Source: Glossina fuscipes (lineage: Eukaryota; Arthropoda; Insecta; Diptera; Glossinidae). Taken from it: DNA of 64,000 bases. The notes below the pieces were generated by a model, which ran no database searches, was not told the DNA's origin, and was given only the letters and a program-made list of their open reading frames with translations. This document shows positions 1 to 12,387 of the stretch, piece after piece. Made by a program: the position numbers and the translations under genes. Within the stretch, counting starts at the first letter, position 1. Each line of letters begins with the position of its first letter. The stretch is taken from contig NW_023998417.1 in the NCBI RefSeq assembly GCF_014805625.2, positions 13,827,310 through 13,891,309 of the forward strand. Direction: 5' to 3'.

Positions 1-1369
1 ATATTAGAAATTCTTGAAACGTTCTACAAGATCTTGGTCATGTATGGAATATCAATTACGAGGGCTAAAGAATAAAGTGCCGGTTATAAGTTAGAAAAAT
101 CACAGATTAACCAACAAATGAAAGAGTGTTTGCTCGCTCAGGCACCGTAAGAGGAGAAGAATAAGTTCATTTAGTTCGAATAGAAAGGTCAAGTAAAGAA
201 AGTCAGAAAACGAAAGAAAGCGAGGTAGAGAGAAGATAACAAAAACCCATTCCATAAAGTTACATATTTCTTTTCATGCCAACAACAACAATAACAACAA
301 TTTTTAAATGTGGGTACAATAATATGTTGTTTAGCATATATGCTGATTATGTGATCTAATTTGTTGTTGTTGTTGTTGTTGTTGTTTTTAATACGCATAT
401 GCGCACGGACAGAGAGAAGCCGGGACAAATAAATGCGCGCTCCCATCTACGCATACATAACACAACGAAACAATTTATACAGTTTTGCAATAGAGTGATT
501 GCGCCTATGCACACGGGCATGAACGATGGTGGCGGTGAACGCGATATGAAATAATTGATGGTTAGTATGAAAAGCATGTGCGCATGTGTGCGAGCGTATT
601 TTTCAAGAAGCCACAAGAACTATGTTCGAAAACAAAGCATAAAAAAACATAAAAAGAAAATAAATAAACATATACACACAAGCACGCTCCTACACATGTG
701 CTAAAGCGAAACGATCGAGCAACCAAAGCAATCCAAACGCTAAACAGACAATTCTCCGTTTTGTACGCCTATCACCGCGTATACAATTGCCGCTTGTTGC
801 ATATGATTCGTGTGTGTGGAAGAGTTTCAGAATTTATTCCATTCCGGAATGTCAATGCAACAACACGCATAACGGCTCTATAGTTTACAATTTTTTATTT
901 CATTTGAAAGCTAAGGCGAAAATATATCAAAAATTACGTAAAAATACGTTACATTCACAGAAAACTAGTCACACATAAAAACTCAAGATACACACATCAC
1001 ATCAACCCCCACCATACACCTAAAAAGACCTAAACCTAAACTCATAAAACGTTAAAACAAAAAGTGAAGTTTATTTTTGGTTGCACACTGCATATAGAGT
1101 GAATAATAAAATCTCATAAAAATCAATTATTAATAAATTTCTTTTCATAATTTTTTTTTTTAAATGACAACAGAATAAATTTTCATTTTTTATGTTGATT
1201 TTGAGTTGTGCATAATAGTGAAACTTTTTTGTGTTTTTCATAAAGTAATCATAAATTTTATATAAATAATAAATATAAAGTGCTTAACAGTCTGTCATAT
1301 AACGATCCGTAACTATATTTTAAATAATTACAATAATAAATAAAAAAAGCTTTAAAAAATCCAATAAAG
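1..1369 (+). other. Upstream region and probable 5' leader of gene A
   Basis: AT-rich sequence with no supported coding region. It holds a (TTG)9 run at 361-386 and short A/T homopolymers. The part next to the ATG at 1370 is probably 5' UTR, because the codon two before that ATG is an in-frame TAA. I could not place the transcription start, and a further upstream exon is possible. Confidence 0.4.
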
Positions 1370-1412
1370 ATGTTTGTTACGGTGGATAATCAAACCAATA
1401 CATTATTTTCGG
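1370..1412 (+). CDS. Gene A coding exon 1 (start codon)
   Basis: The exon encodes MFVTVDNQTNTLFS plus one base (phase 1) and ends at a GTAAAT donor at 1413. The leftover G joins AT at 4439 to make an Asp codon that continues directly into exon 2, which is why I accept this small exon. An in-frame TAA lies just upstream of the ATG. Confidence 0.45.
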
Positions 1413-4400
1413 GTAAATAATATTTAACTCAGTTTATTTTATATAATCATTCTATTTAATACGATTTTTTATAATTTCCTCGATAAGATCGCAGATACAC
1501 TAATTTTGTCATTTCACGTCACGTGACGCCCGTACATTCACATTCAGATAGAGGAACATGTGCCATTTTAAATGAATGTAACTATGTCCGTCTGTCCACT
1601 AAAGTTTTGAAAACAATCTTAAACTTCACACAAAGTCTTTCATGTGATGTCTCAAAAGCCACGGGTTTGAATATGAAAATTGTTCAAAATCTGTATGTAC
1701 AGTAAGACGTCAGCATACTTCAGCGCCTTTTAAAACAGAAGTGATATTAAGTGACGAACGAAACAAGAGCTTTACGGAAAAAGCCATTTAGCTCTTAATT
1801 TTAAGGATAGATAACTAAAGAGTGGTATGTTGACGTTCGCACGGTCTTGAGGTAACCATGAAGATCCTTTATCCTTATACAGATTATCCTTAGATTGAAG
1901 GCATAGGCATCCATAACTCGTGTCGAGCATAATACTATTTCTTATATATAACAAACTTTGTGTGCGTGTAATAAAAGATACTTAAAATATTATTCATATA
2001 AATTAATTTTAACTCTCAATGTGAGAGGAAGAGAGAGAAGAAAAGGAAAACAGTGTAGTGGATACGTATCAAGATTCTCTTTTCATTTATTTCTCTTTCG
2101 CATAATTCGCCAGATTTTAGGTAAAACTTACGTCGAAACGGTGAAGACTGATTTCAAGTGTTCTTGAATTGTGAATAGTGACGAATTTAGGAAGATTTTT
2201 ATTTCCACACCGCAAACCGCAAACATTCGCTCCACCAATCTTTTTTTAGTCGACAAGAGATCATACAACGGAGATCCTTTATATTCGTAATTCGCTGTCA
2301 CTCCGAAACTTATCGCACCTCTTAAAGTCGCAAAGTAATTTGTGCTTAGAAATCCATTTATGTAGTCCATCCGTCCGTTTATTTGTTATTCTACAAATTG
2401 TTGTTGTGACGAAACTATATAGTAAGTAACCGCGCTTGTCATCCAATTGGCTACTGATGCAGACAAACACACTCCTTAAAAAAAAAATAGTACCATTGTT
2501 CCCTCCGTTTGTCACAGTACATAATGTCGGTCACTGTGTGATGCTCAATGCCGTTTGAGTTTTACATGGAGACTTTTAAGCTCTTTACCATTACCGGCTT
2601 GCGATAATATTTATTAAAAATCTCTTAGACGTCAACGATGCTTCTTGTAATCGTACAGAAGCAAAGGAAAAGAGCAAAGAAGTTATATTCAGCCGTGGTC
2701 GAGTATTTCATAACCATCAGTTCTTTCTTGGAAAGGAAACGCAAGAAATTTGTGTTTACTCTGTACTATTGGATTTTTTCATTTTCGTACGAATATGCGA
2801 ACAGTTTTATTCCTTTATTTGTTGCAGTATATGAGCAATGAGCAAAACGCAAAATTCTTTCGCTTTGAAAAACCGATTTCCTCCATTTATCTAGTACTGT
2901 GGACTTCTTATCTTACTCCCATTAACTTTAGCGGTCGAAAGAATTTTCACCATACAAAGCCGCAGAGGCTAACAGATAGAAGAACGATCATGCCTAGGTG
3001 TTAATCTAGAATATATAAGCTTGGGTGTTGCAAACGTTTTGATAAAATGGTCGTAGCAATAATAAAAAAAAATAAACTAACTGCACAACAAGCTTACACT
3101 TTTTTTTTTTTTTAAATACATTGTAAAAAATGAGACTTTTCAACAAATATCATAACAGCTACTTGGCACAAAGACGTTCCTAATTAAACGCTAAATATTT
3201 TTTTACTGCGTTCAAATAATTTCTCTTTTATCTGAACTAAACAGACAAACATGCTTTTACAGAGAATTAAATGTAAGCTCTTTACAAATAAAATGAAACT
3301 TTTGCTCGAAGTAACGTTCGCCTCATGTACGTTTGTGTTAAAGAGAATTCATGTGCAATTCAATGCAAATTAATTTCAATTTTCTCTTAAAGAATACTCT
3401 ATGTTTTATTATACTCATGAGCGGATTACGCGAGCATAATAAACTAATTACCCTAACGGCAGGGGTTATCCTATATTCCATTTGTTAAACATTTACAATG
3501 CATAGAAGTTTATATTTGAGTCCCGGTTAAGAGCATCTATTCCTGAGCACAACTGGTAGAAGGTTTCGTCTGAGTTTCTAACTTAATTTAGTGGAAGAAA
3601 TCTGATTTAAAAATGATAGTGTGCTCCTATTTGAATGTGCGATCAGACATATGTGCAAATTTTGAAATAGAAACTTTCAAGCAAAAATGATAAACGTGAA
3701 CTTGCGACTTAGACGTGAGACTGAACTTGGCTTTGATAAAAACCCTTCTCAAAGTCATCAGGAAGCATTGCTATAAAAAAACTGAATTGACTTCAACTTA
3801 CACGCTTACGTTTTCGATATGTGTTGGTATGTGTTGGTATAAAATGATCGTCATCTCACAGACCTACCTACCATAAAGCAGTAATAATCTTCTTACTCGT
3901 TTCTTACTAAGTTTTCATCCTTTGAAATTAAAAAAATTAATAAAGTATACCTAAAGAAGGCAGAGTACGCTTGCTATTGCCCATATGAGGCTGAACTGGC
4001 TATTAGACGTTTCCGAATGGGTTTTCAGAAGAACTAGCAACCAAATGTCACACATATATTTACATGTATATAAGTATATATTTAAAGTCGTATTGAATTT
4101 TTCAAGTGCTAAACAAGCTGTCAAGCGTTCAGCATATTGACTTGGCGCTCGCTTTCGTATTGTAATCTTGATGGAGCACGAATTTGGAACTACGATCTCG
4201 CATAAAAGTGTGACAAGCGATCTATCTCATCATAAATATAATCAAATATAACCAAAACAACTTCTTTAGAGAATTTGAACACTTACGCCGCTCAGATAGA
4301 TGTGATATTTTTGAATGATTTAACTACGATGGGAATGTTTTTTATGTGTTTAAACTAAAAGAATCCAAACGCGTCTAATTCGACCAACTTGAGCTTTCTT

Positions 4401-5875
4401 TTCATAATAAAATCTCGATTTGTGTTACTCTTTCCCAGATAATCCGTATTATTTCTACAATGATCCGAAATCGCCGCGCACACCTGATTCACAGAGCTCC
4501 AGCAAAGGCTTCTCGATATTCAAGCGACGAAACTCAAAGGGCAATAGCCCGCGTGTCGTAATACCGGAACAAACGCGATTAATTACTTCTGCCAATCTGG
4601 ATACAGCTGCCTCATTGACATTGGGAAGTCCGCGTGGTAATTTTGGTGCCGTAAGTGGTTTCGCACATGTAAGTTAAATAAAGAAAAAATTATACAACTA
4701 TACATAATATGTTCATGTGCGTAATACATTTAAAATTCCTAATAATCATGATATGCAATGTAAATAAGATTAACACACTATGCTGCACACAACTTCCTTC
4801 CACTAACATAGAACGATGTTTTTGTTTTTGTTTTCGTTTTCGTTTATTTTCATTTTTTGTTTTCTTCTTCTATTCTATCTATCTATCTAATAGCAGCAAA
4901 CGTTTGAACTGCAGCCATTGATGCAGCAAACGCAGCAACAACATCAATTACAACCGCAAATAACTGCTACTTTGCATCAAAGACGTGCTCGCTCATCAAA
5001 TTCACATTCGGAAACATTTCGCGAACGTTTAAGTTCCTGTCATGAAGCAAACAACACAAGCCATCATAATTTTGAACAAGATGATGTTTTCAGCAGCACA
5101 TCACCAAGGTAAGTAAGAAGGAAAAAACAAAATAAAACAACAACAACAACAACAACAAAACAACACGACTATATATATAATCAATCCTTGTGATGACAGG
5201 CGAGCATTAATAGTTAATTCCCTTGATCTTCTCTAAAGTAAAAGTGATATGTGCAGCTGTTGGCAACATTTGTGTTGCATACATTTTAACACAGCCAATC
5301 GTGCAGAAAAGTAATCATTTTAAATATTTCAACATTTGTTGTTTTGTTTTGTTCTGTTCTGTTTTCTAGCAAGACTCCCCATCATCATCAGCAACAGCAA
5401 CACCATCATCATAATCATCATCATCATCATCATCATACGTTACCCAGTGCAGGGGCAAGACGTCATTCTTTTAGCAACTGGCGTCAGGCCAGTGAACGCC
5501 ATCACACATCAACTAGCACCAATCAAAAAACTAGTGCTGCTAATGCTGATGAGGTGCCACAAATGATGGCTCCGCGGCCACCAATCTTATCACCTACCAA
5601 ATATCGAGGTCTTCACAAACGACGAGGTAAGTCATTGCTTTTTATCTTTATAGACGATTTTAATATGTAACTACCTGCCTTCCTGTCAATTTGAGACGAT
5701 AAACTAAATGATTAACCCATGATGTCTGTCTGTCTCGGCCATTTAAAATTTTATAACTCTTTAAAGAATTATCAAAAGACCATAAAAAATTGTTGTAAAT
5801 TATATGATGTTGTTTACAGGGAAGTTACAATGCGCATGTATGCAGTGCGGCTTATTAATTCTCAACCACTTTTAA
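1370..5875 (+). CDS. Gene A: Ser/His/Gln-rich protein of unknown function, spliced, about 260 aa
   Basis: Proposed CDS joins 1370-1412, 4439-4650, 4894-5108, 5370-5626 and 5820-5875. All boundaries are GT-AG and every phase agrees (1, 0, 2, 1), giving 783 nt including a TAA stop. Residues 1-14 come from exon 1. Residues 15-85 hold NPYYFYNDPKSPRTP and a basic stretch, IFKRRNS. Residues 86-156 are Gln-rich, 160-179 are His/Gln-rich (a CAT/CAC microsatellite in coding DNA), and about 187-193 contain RRHSFSNW. SPTKYRGLHKRR lies near 231-242. RRNS, RRARSS and RRHS fit basophilic kinase or 14-3-3 sites, so an intracellular, phosphorylated, largely disordered protein is inferred. I recognise no catalytic domain or family. 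The last exon is the weakest part: the real continuation could instead be intron read-through (stop at 5668-5670) or the distant exons at 38254 or 40755. Codon use and exon/intron contrast favour a real gene over chance ORFs. Confidence 0.5.
1413..4438 (+). other. Gene A intron 1
   Basis: About 3 kb without supported coding sequence. It contains a perfect 12-base palindrome with a CACGTG core at 1517-1528 and a short direct duplication (GTATGTGTTG twice) near 3822-3841. The small ORFs in it overlap on both strands and look like chance. Confidence 0.45.
1517..1528. promoter_or_regulatory. Perfect CLEAR/E-box palindrome
   Basis: CGTCACGTGACG is fully self-complementary. Its centre, GTCACGTGAC, equals the CLEAR element bound by TFEB/Mitf-family bHLH-Zip factors in animals, and contains an E-box flanked by CRE-like TGACG halves. 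The position early in intron 1 of gene A suits an enhancer. Function is inferred from the motif alone. Confidence 0.35.
4439..4668 (+). CDS. Gene A coding exon 2, with two possible donors
   Basis: The acceptor is CTTTCCCAG ending at 4438. The exon encodes NPYYFYNDPKSPRTPDSQSS onward. Two GTAAGT donors lie in the same phase 18 bases apart, at 4651 and 4669. Use of the second adds VSGFAH. The model above uses the first; either keeps the frame. Confidence 0.6.
4894..5108 (+). CDS. Gene A coding exon 3 (Gln-rich)
   Basis: The acceptor is a tandem TAGCAG: starting at 4894 or 4897 changes the protein by one Gln. The exon encodes QTFELQPLMQQTQQQHQLQ, then RRARSSNSHSETFRERLSS. It ends ACATCACCAAG at a strong GTAAGT donor (phase 2). 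Confidence 0.6.
5370..5626 (+). CDS. Gene A coding exon 4 (His-rich tract)
   Basis: The acceptor TTTTCTAG ends at 5369. The first base completes a Ser codon left open by exon 3. The exon carries the His/Gln tract, RRHSFSNWRQASERHH, and PPILSPTKYRGLHKRR. The donor GTAAGT is at 5627, leaving phase 1. Confidence 0.6.
5820..5875 (+). CDS. Gene A candidate terminal exon
   Basis: The acceptor TTGTTTACAG ends at 5819. In the phase left by exon 4 it reads GKLQCACMQCGLLILNHF and then TAA. Cysteines form CxCxxC. Poly(A)-signal hexamers AATAAA follow at 5955 and 6088. Another frame stays open to 6099 but does not fit exon 4's phase. The call rests on splice context only. Confidence 0.3.
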
Positions 5876-5954
5876 ATGTCATTTTTCATTTTCAATACTG
5901 TCAATGTCAAATCCTCCACAAATGTCATTTTGAAATCAATTTATTTACAATAAC

Positions 5955-6093
5955 AATAAAAACAACACAAACAACATTAAAAACAAAAGCGCTTGCAATT
6001 CCTTCAATGCCACAGCTGAAAAGAAAAGGCTTTTGTCTTTTGCTTTTAATCTCTCTCTTCTCTGAACATTACCACTTTGAAGGGAAAAATAAA
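5955..6093 (+). terminator. Candidate poly(A) signals for gene A
   Basis: AATAAA occurs at 5955-5960 and 6088-6093, 80 and 213 bases after the proposed stop at 5875. In sequence this AT-rich the hexamer is common, so the call depends on the terminal exon being real. Confidence 0.25.
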
Positions 6094-6099
6094 ATTTAA

Positions 6100-9000
6100 T
6101 ACATTTTTAATATGGACATTAAGTAAATAATTTCCTTTTCATATGCGTATACGCATACATATTTACTCTTGTATTTCTTTTATCGCATTTAACACTTACT
6201 TAAACAACGAGACTTTACTCTCCTTCTTTGCATGAGAGTTGGCTGTGTCAGCTCATGTAAGCGCGAGTCTTTTATGCAAAAAACCAAAAATTAATTACCT
6301 TCAGCTTGAGACGAACGTATACTATACTAATACCCATCAATAGTTTCTATACTCTTTCTTGGAAATATTAGCCGTCGATCGACGTATAGGTATACGAAGA
6401 TTGTAAAATAGTTCAAAACAACCCGTATTTTTCTGCAAGTCAATAGCATTAATACACTAATAGAACTTTGTAAATGAAATATCTTATAGGAATGACTGTT
6501 TGCTAACATCGAGGAGGCACGCGAAACCTCTTTTGTAAATTCAGTCTATTGTTGATTGTTTTCATATCGAGTGTTTTTGTTAAATATTTATTACTTTGCT
6601 TGGACACTTAAGGCGCGTTCACTTAAGGAGCTTTCTTTTAAGCGTGATATTCTGGTGCACTACTTATCCAAGAAATCATACTAGCCGTCTGTAATATGCA
6701 CAATACATAAATAATAGTGTAGGGCAGTGGCCAGCGACGTAGTGCTTGCGGGTATCAAAGTGCCCGCAAAACAATATCCTAGCGTTTGTCGAAGCGCTAT
6801 AAGCTAATATAAAAGCTATATATAAATATTTGAACTGAAGGGAATGAATAAATAAAGATTGTCCAGTTGATGCAAAAGAGCAAAAGTTGCACAATTCATT
6901 ACAATTATTTTATGGTTTTGTTTGAACAACACCAAAGGACTTTCCATCCATTATTCTCCTACGCTCCCACCCTTGGTTACTTGGAGTAAGGAAAATGTTA
7001 TCGACTTCTATTCTAAACAACACCATACCATGCTGTACAATAGTATGTAGAAAACATTGTTATAATGACTTTATAGTTGGCGCCATAAACGCCGTTATTG
7101 TTGTTGCCGTTGCTATTATTTTATTATGCAAACGTGAGTTAATCAGCAGCACTCCGTAAAAATTTACAACATTTTTCTGTTAAATTATTGCCTTTTGTTG
7201 CGATTGCGATTGCGATTGTGTTGTTTTTTTTTTTTTCAGTTCATTTAAGATGACTTAAGCTTCACAATCACGGCTACAGAAAGTGTTAGAATAAGAACAA
7301 AAAATAACTGCAATTAAAGCTTTAACTAAATTCAATATTCAGCTTGCATGCCATACGGGCTACATATGTAACTCGAATTAATTATAAAAAAATGTCCACT
7401 GTATGGCATTTCCCTGTCTTTGATTTGAAACAAATTTCCGTCTTGATACATTGATACATTAATGGAATTTCAAGTGAGAGTTCGCTTTCAATTGCAACAG
7501 CAATAGAATTTCAAAAACGTTTTTGAATTTCAAAGTCAAACGCAAGTAAAAATTCACATTTTCTCCCGTCTTAGTGCAACTATTGACGGCCGAGAGAGCA
7601 AAATAGTTACTCAGGGTATTTTCAGTATAACATTTCTCTCAGGCAGAGATCGCCCTAAGCGACTTTTTTATGTTTTACAATCACTCTTGGATATACCTCC
7701 AATTTACTGTCCAGGAGAGAGCGCTAGGATACTTTTCGTTCTGGTGTACTCTTGTAATCCCTAAAGAATTAAAACTGCATTGGAGACTCGAAGAACAGCC
7801 GGAACACTTGCAAAAGTTATCTATCGAATTGTCGACTTCTGCGCGTAAAGGATTTAGTATTCTGTACGGTAGGCAGTGCAGGGCAGCAGTTGGTGAATAA
7901 ACATGAACTCACATCACACAATCCTTTTAGGAAATTAATTCCTTTCCGATGCACCTCGATTATCATTCTATTCACATAAATTGAGTCTTAATATGAGAAC
8001 GGTAGAGAAATCTCTAGTGATCTAATGTCCGGAACTTGTTCACGGGCAAGAGAAACTCTTGTTGCACGTTTTCAATGTTCACTAAAATCCCTTTCAAAAA
8101 ACAAAAAAAAACTTACATCGATACGACTAACCGGTAACCGGATAAATGTTGTCCTGAATGTAGACTAACACGATTACACGCAACTGGAAACGTGAGGTCG
8201 GATGAGAGAGCGTTTGACCTTTAATTAATTAGGATTTTTTTGTTCAACGTTTTAAACAAATGTTTTGTTTTCATTATTCTAGTATGATAAACGAAAAATA
8301 TATATATATTTTTAAAAACTGAACACCATAAGATAAAAGTACAAAAGATACTATCGAGGAAAAAAACATTTCCGCTTACCATGTATAGAGCAGCTGTAAT
8401 AATATTCACCAATTTGAGTCCACGGGTATGCGTACGATGAATTCATTGTGTATGTGTGCGAGTTTTTCAACAAGTATACATAAATGTAATAATAAACAAA
8501 TATATTTTAACCATAAACAAATGCACATTAATAAATATGATAAACAATTAGCTTTGATTTTTAAAATAAATTTTTTTTTAAACAAACTTCAACTAAAATT
8601 TAATAAGTCGTCGTCGTCGTCATCGTAATCGCTTTCTTAAGAACAAGCTAAACGGTTAACAAGAGTGTTAATGGCACGGAAGTAATTAAAAAAACAACGA
8701 AAAAAAACAAAAACGAAAAACGACAACAAACTGTCGTATGAATATATTTTATTTTTCTTTTTAATAATTTTACATATGGTAGCTTGTGCCATTTCCATGT
8801 TAGAGGAACAGCGCTCGCAAATATGGTCAATTGTTGCTTACCATATAGGAAAATACGTTTTCATTAAAAATTCTTTAATTGTTTATTAATTTATATGTAT
8901 ACAAATTGTTGTTGTTCTTCTTCTTCTTCTTTGCCCATTCAATTTGTATATGTAATTCAATTACAAAAACAAGACGAAATTTTGTTTGTTCACTTGTCAG

Positions 9001-10285
9001 TCAGTCAAGCGCATAAATTGCAAAAATCAAATAAACCAAACCATCAAAGAAACCAAATATGAAATGCTTGTATAACAACACACATTCAACCGAAATACTC
9101 TATCGTTCGCGGCAAGCTGTCAATACCCCGTCGAACTGACAGTTAATCGAACCGCGAGGTGAGAGCTTCTTTTGAAGGTGTTATTGTTTTTTCTTACTGC
9201 ATTTACCCCCACAATAAGGAACATATTCGATTCATCAGAAGTTATACAGACCGGACATTTTGTATGGTATATTTTATCTCTTAGCATGGGTCAATAATAG
9301 CATCGATTTAGATAAAGGCCGATTGACTATACACCCATCGTGCTGCTTCCTATCTCCTTCCCTTGCCTCACGTCTTTTCGTCCATCAACACAGCACAGGG
9401 GGCAAGATAAGCGAAGAAAAGTGTAGCCTCCTAATTGACGGCCATCGACCAAGCTTTAATCAATACAGGATACCTTTCTAAACACATCCATCATCATTGC
9501 TAGAAAAAAATAGCTTTGATAAAAATATTTTGACATTTCTTATGAGTGACTTCAACTTCTTGCGGCTGAGTCCAACTGACGCAAATTTGTGACTGAGATT
9601 GTGCGAACTTATCTTTCTGCATGAAGCAAGTGCAAGTTTTTGCTTTCATTTCACTTTTTACACTATTCCATTAGCGAAGTAAGTCTTACTAAAAAATTCT
9701 AAGGTGTAATCAAAATTTTTCATAGTAAGATTATCATAATTCGGGCACTTTGATATAGATACGATTGCAATGTAGAAGTCAAAGTTGTCGTTTTCAATAA
9801 GTTTGGTTAGATGATGGATATCTGATCTTCGCTGGAGATAAATAGATAGATGTCTCCGCCAGGGATCCGAGGGGCAAATTTCAATGATTATAAAAAAGTC
9901 AGACCGAAGAGTACATACGAGCTACGGACGAATGTTATCGTATTTTACGAACACAATGACAAAATTAGTACGTCCTCCGATGTTGAAGACGTGACTGTAC
10001 ATGCATAGAACACGTGTAAGCTTTAGTGTAGATCATCATCGTTTGTGTTTTCAAAAGCATTTTATGAAATAAGAAGAAAGTTTTATTACTTTTTGGAAAA
10101 ATTTTATGCAATAATTAGAGCAAGAAGCAAATTCAATATGGAAAATAAAGAAGAAAATATATAGAGAAAATTGTCTTGCAATCTAACACTCTTAGAACAC
10201 TCCGCAGTTTTGCAACAAAAAAAAAATGTTCAGAATTCCACTGTAAATCGCACCAAATTCATTTTCTTTTTTTTTTGTTGTTTTT
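6100..10285. other. Non-coding stretch
   Basis: No supported exon. There is a good pyrimidine tract plus CAG at 7226-7239, but all frames after it close within about six codons. Remaining ORFs are short and on both strands. I infer intron or intergenic DNA. Confidence 0.4.
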
Positions 10286-10294
10286 CAGGTAAGT
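10262..10294 (+). promoter_or_regulatory. Candidate recursive splice site (ratchet point)
   Basis: A long T-rich tract ends in TTTTTCAG at 10288 and is followed with no gap by GTAAGTTT. A 3' splice site abutting a consensus 5' splice site with no exon between is the signature of recursive splicing in long fly introns. It implies a + strand intron crossing this point: a gene A intron, or the 5' non-coding intron of stumps. Confidence 0.5.
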
Positions 10295-12387
10295 TTTTGG
10301 GGTCACATGTAAGTCAATGAAAATACGTTTTCCTGATTTATGGCATTTTGAAAGATTTGATGAATATATGTTTAGGTTTTCCATGCATTCTACGCATTAT
10401 GGACTTTCCTTCTCGACTAAAACACATTACGCTTGAGTATGTTTATCATATATGTAAACAAAAAATGTTCAACTTGCGACGAATGGTAAGAGTGCCTCGG
10501 ATTTCTATCCGCATAAATATTCATTGTACTGGCTAAGGTGCTTCGTAAGTTAGCATGGCAAAGCATTGCTTTGCCGAGTAGTTTGCGAGATTTGCTCTGA
10601 CTATGAATTGTTTATCTTTATCTTTGTGTACGCGCCAGCCAGCACATTACCGCGCTTTGTCGATTTGTCTATTTATGTGTCTTTTGCATTTAAAATTTTC
10701 CAGCAACATCTGTTCAACAGCTTATTGTTGTATGTTTTTGTTTTTATATTTTCTTTAAACGAAATTATTTTTAAAGCAAACACGTTAGTTCTTTGAATTA
10801 CGCTGTTTTTGCCCGCTCCAAAGGAATGCACAGTAAATTTGTATTAAAAACAAAAAATTATTTATCAAAGTCCATAAGGGAGCTGATCTTCATTACTGTA
10901 CCGACATGATCTGTCATTCAATTCATCATAAACCAGATCTCCTCTCCCATTCATCAGCTAAACAACTTCTTCTTTTTTCCTTTTGTAATGAAGAAGAACT
11001 CCTTGGTTTAAAGCGTTAACAACTATCTGGGTGGCCTTATTAATTATTTATGTTTAAGTTTTCTTCTGTAATTTCTCAGAAATATTTGCTCTGCTGGAGA
11101 AGTTTATTAAGAGGAAAATCTCAATCAGCATATAAAAGGAACTCTTGTCAGATGCATGGCATTTTCGTGAAGGTCACGTATTGATTTCCAACTTAATCCT
11201 TAAATCATCGAATCGTGACTAACATAAATTATCAACGAATTAACATATGGTATAAAGAGAGAATTCTACAGAAGAAATCCTTTAAACACAAATGTGTATG
11301 TAAGCAAATAGATAGGGAATCTATGCATACGCATGGATGTATTTAATTAACTTTATATAAATGATTTTTATACAATGAGTAAAGGAAAGGATTTGAGAAA
11401 ATGCAGAAAGAAAGCAAGTGAAACATGATTCCGATGAATCAATTACGTGTTAGTGACTTTAATAATATTTTTTTTCTTAGGTTAGGTTTAAACCTTTGGC
11501 TGGTTAATTATGCTCTGGACATTTGAATGGACTCCTTAGAGAAATATCGCAAAAGGAAAATAACTTTTTGGATATATTAAAGTAATGTGTATTGAATAGT
11601 GCAGAGAAGGCAACAAAGGGTTAACTTTTTTTTAATTGATATGAAAAGCAGTCGTAAAATTTGTGAGATCAGTTTTGGTTAACTGTTTAGACTTCAATAG
11701 AGAAGATATCTGTCTGGAACGGACGTTGTATGTTAGCTTACTTTGTAAATGAAGGAATAACTACTACTCCTTGTACTCACGCGTTTCATTATTAACTTTA
11801 TCGTAAGAAAGTATTACCGAATACCCGAGGGACTAAAGACCTTTTCCACAATAATTTTTCTAATGGAAGGAACTATTAAGACCGTAATTTGACATGAACT
11901 TCGATGAAGAATTTCGGTGAGATTAGGATTTTCAAAGACTTTCTCGGCCATTTTGAACGTCAGACATGGATTAACTGACAAAAGTAAAGTAAACGTTAAA
12001 ATGTAAAGCCAGTGTAACAGTCAAACAAAAATGGATCTCCTCCGTGAAACAAGTCTGCGTATATGTCCCTATATAGAAAGAATTTATTTATATAGGCGGA
12101 CTGACGGAAGCGCTGTTGAATTCGACGTATTGGTCATTTCGCAACCAGTTGCCCGACAATTTCTAGCAATGGTATGCGGGCGAATAAAAAGAGATTAGCG
12201 GACGTAGTGGCTATGGTCTTGGATATGTGTTTTTGTGCAATGAGACGACCACGAATAAGTGTTTTATTTAAGCGCTATTCCACAGATTGGGTAAATAAAA
12301 TAAATTCATTAAAATGCACTTGCCTTCGTGTGCTCATAGTTTTAGAAGAATTTCCACATTACTTGTAATAATCAGCACATCCATCCT

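Noticed and set aside
5719..6099. 126-codon + strand frame crossing the acceptor at 5819
   Set aside because: From 5820 this frame does not fit the phase left by gene A exon 4, and its later part is A-rich, low-information sequence. The short in-phase reading was kept instead.
7226..7260. Strong acceptor with T-rich tract at 7239
   Set aside because: All three frames after it stop within about six codons, so no coding exon; it could still be a cryptic or UTR site.
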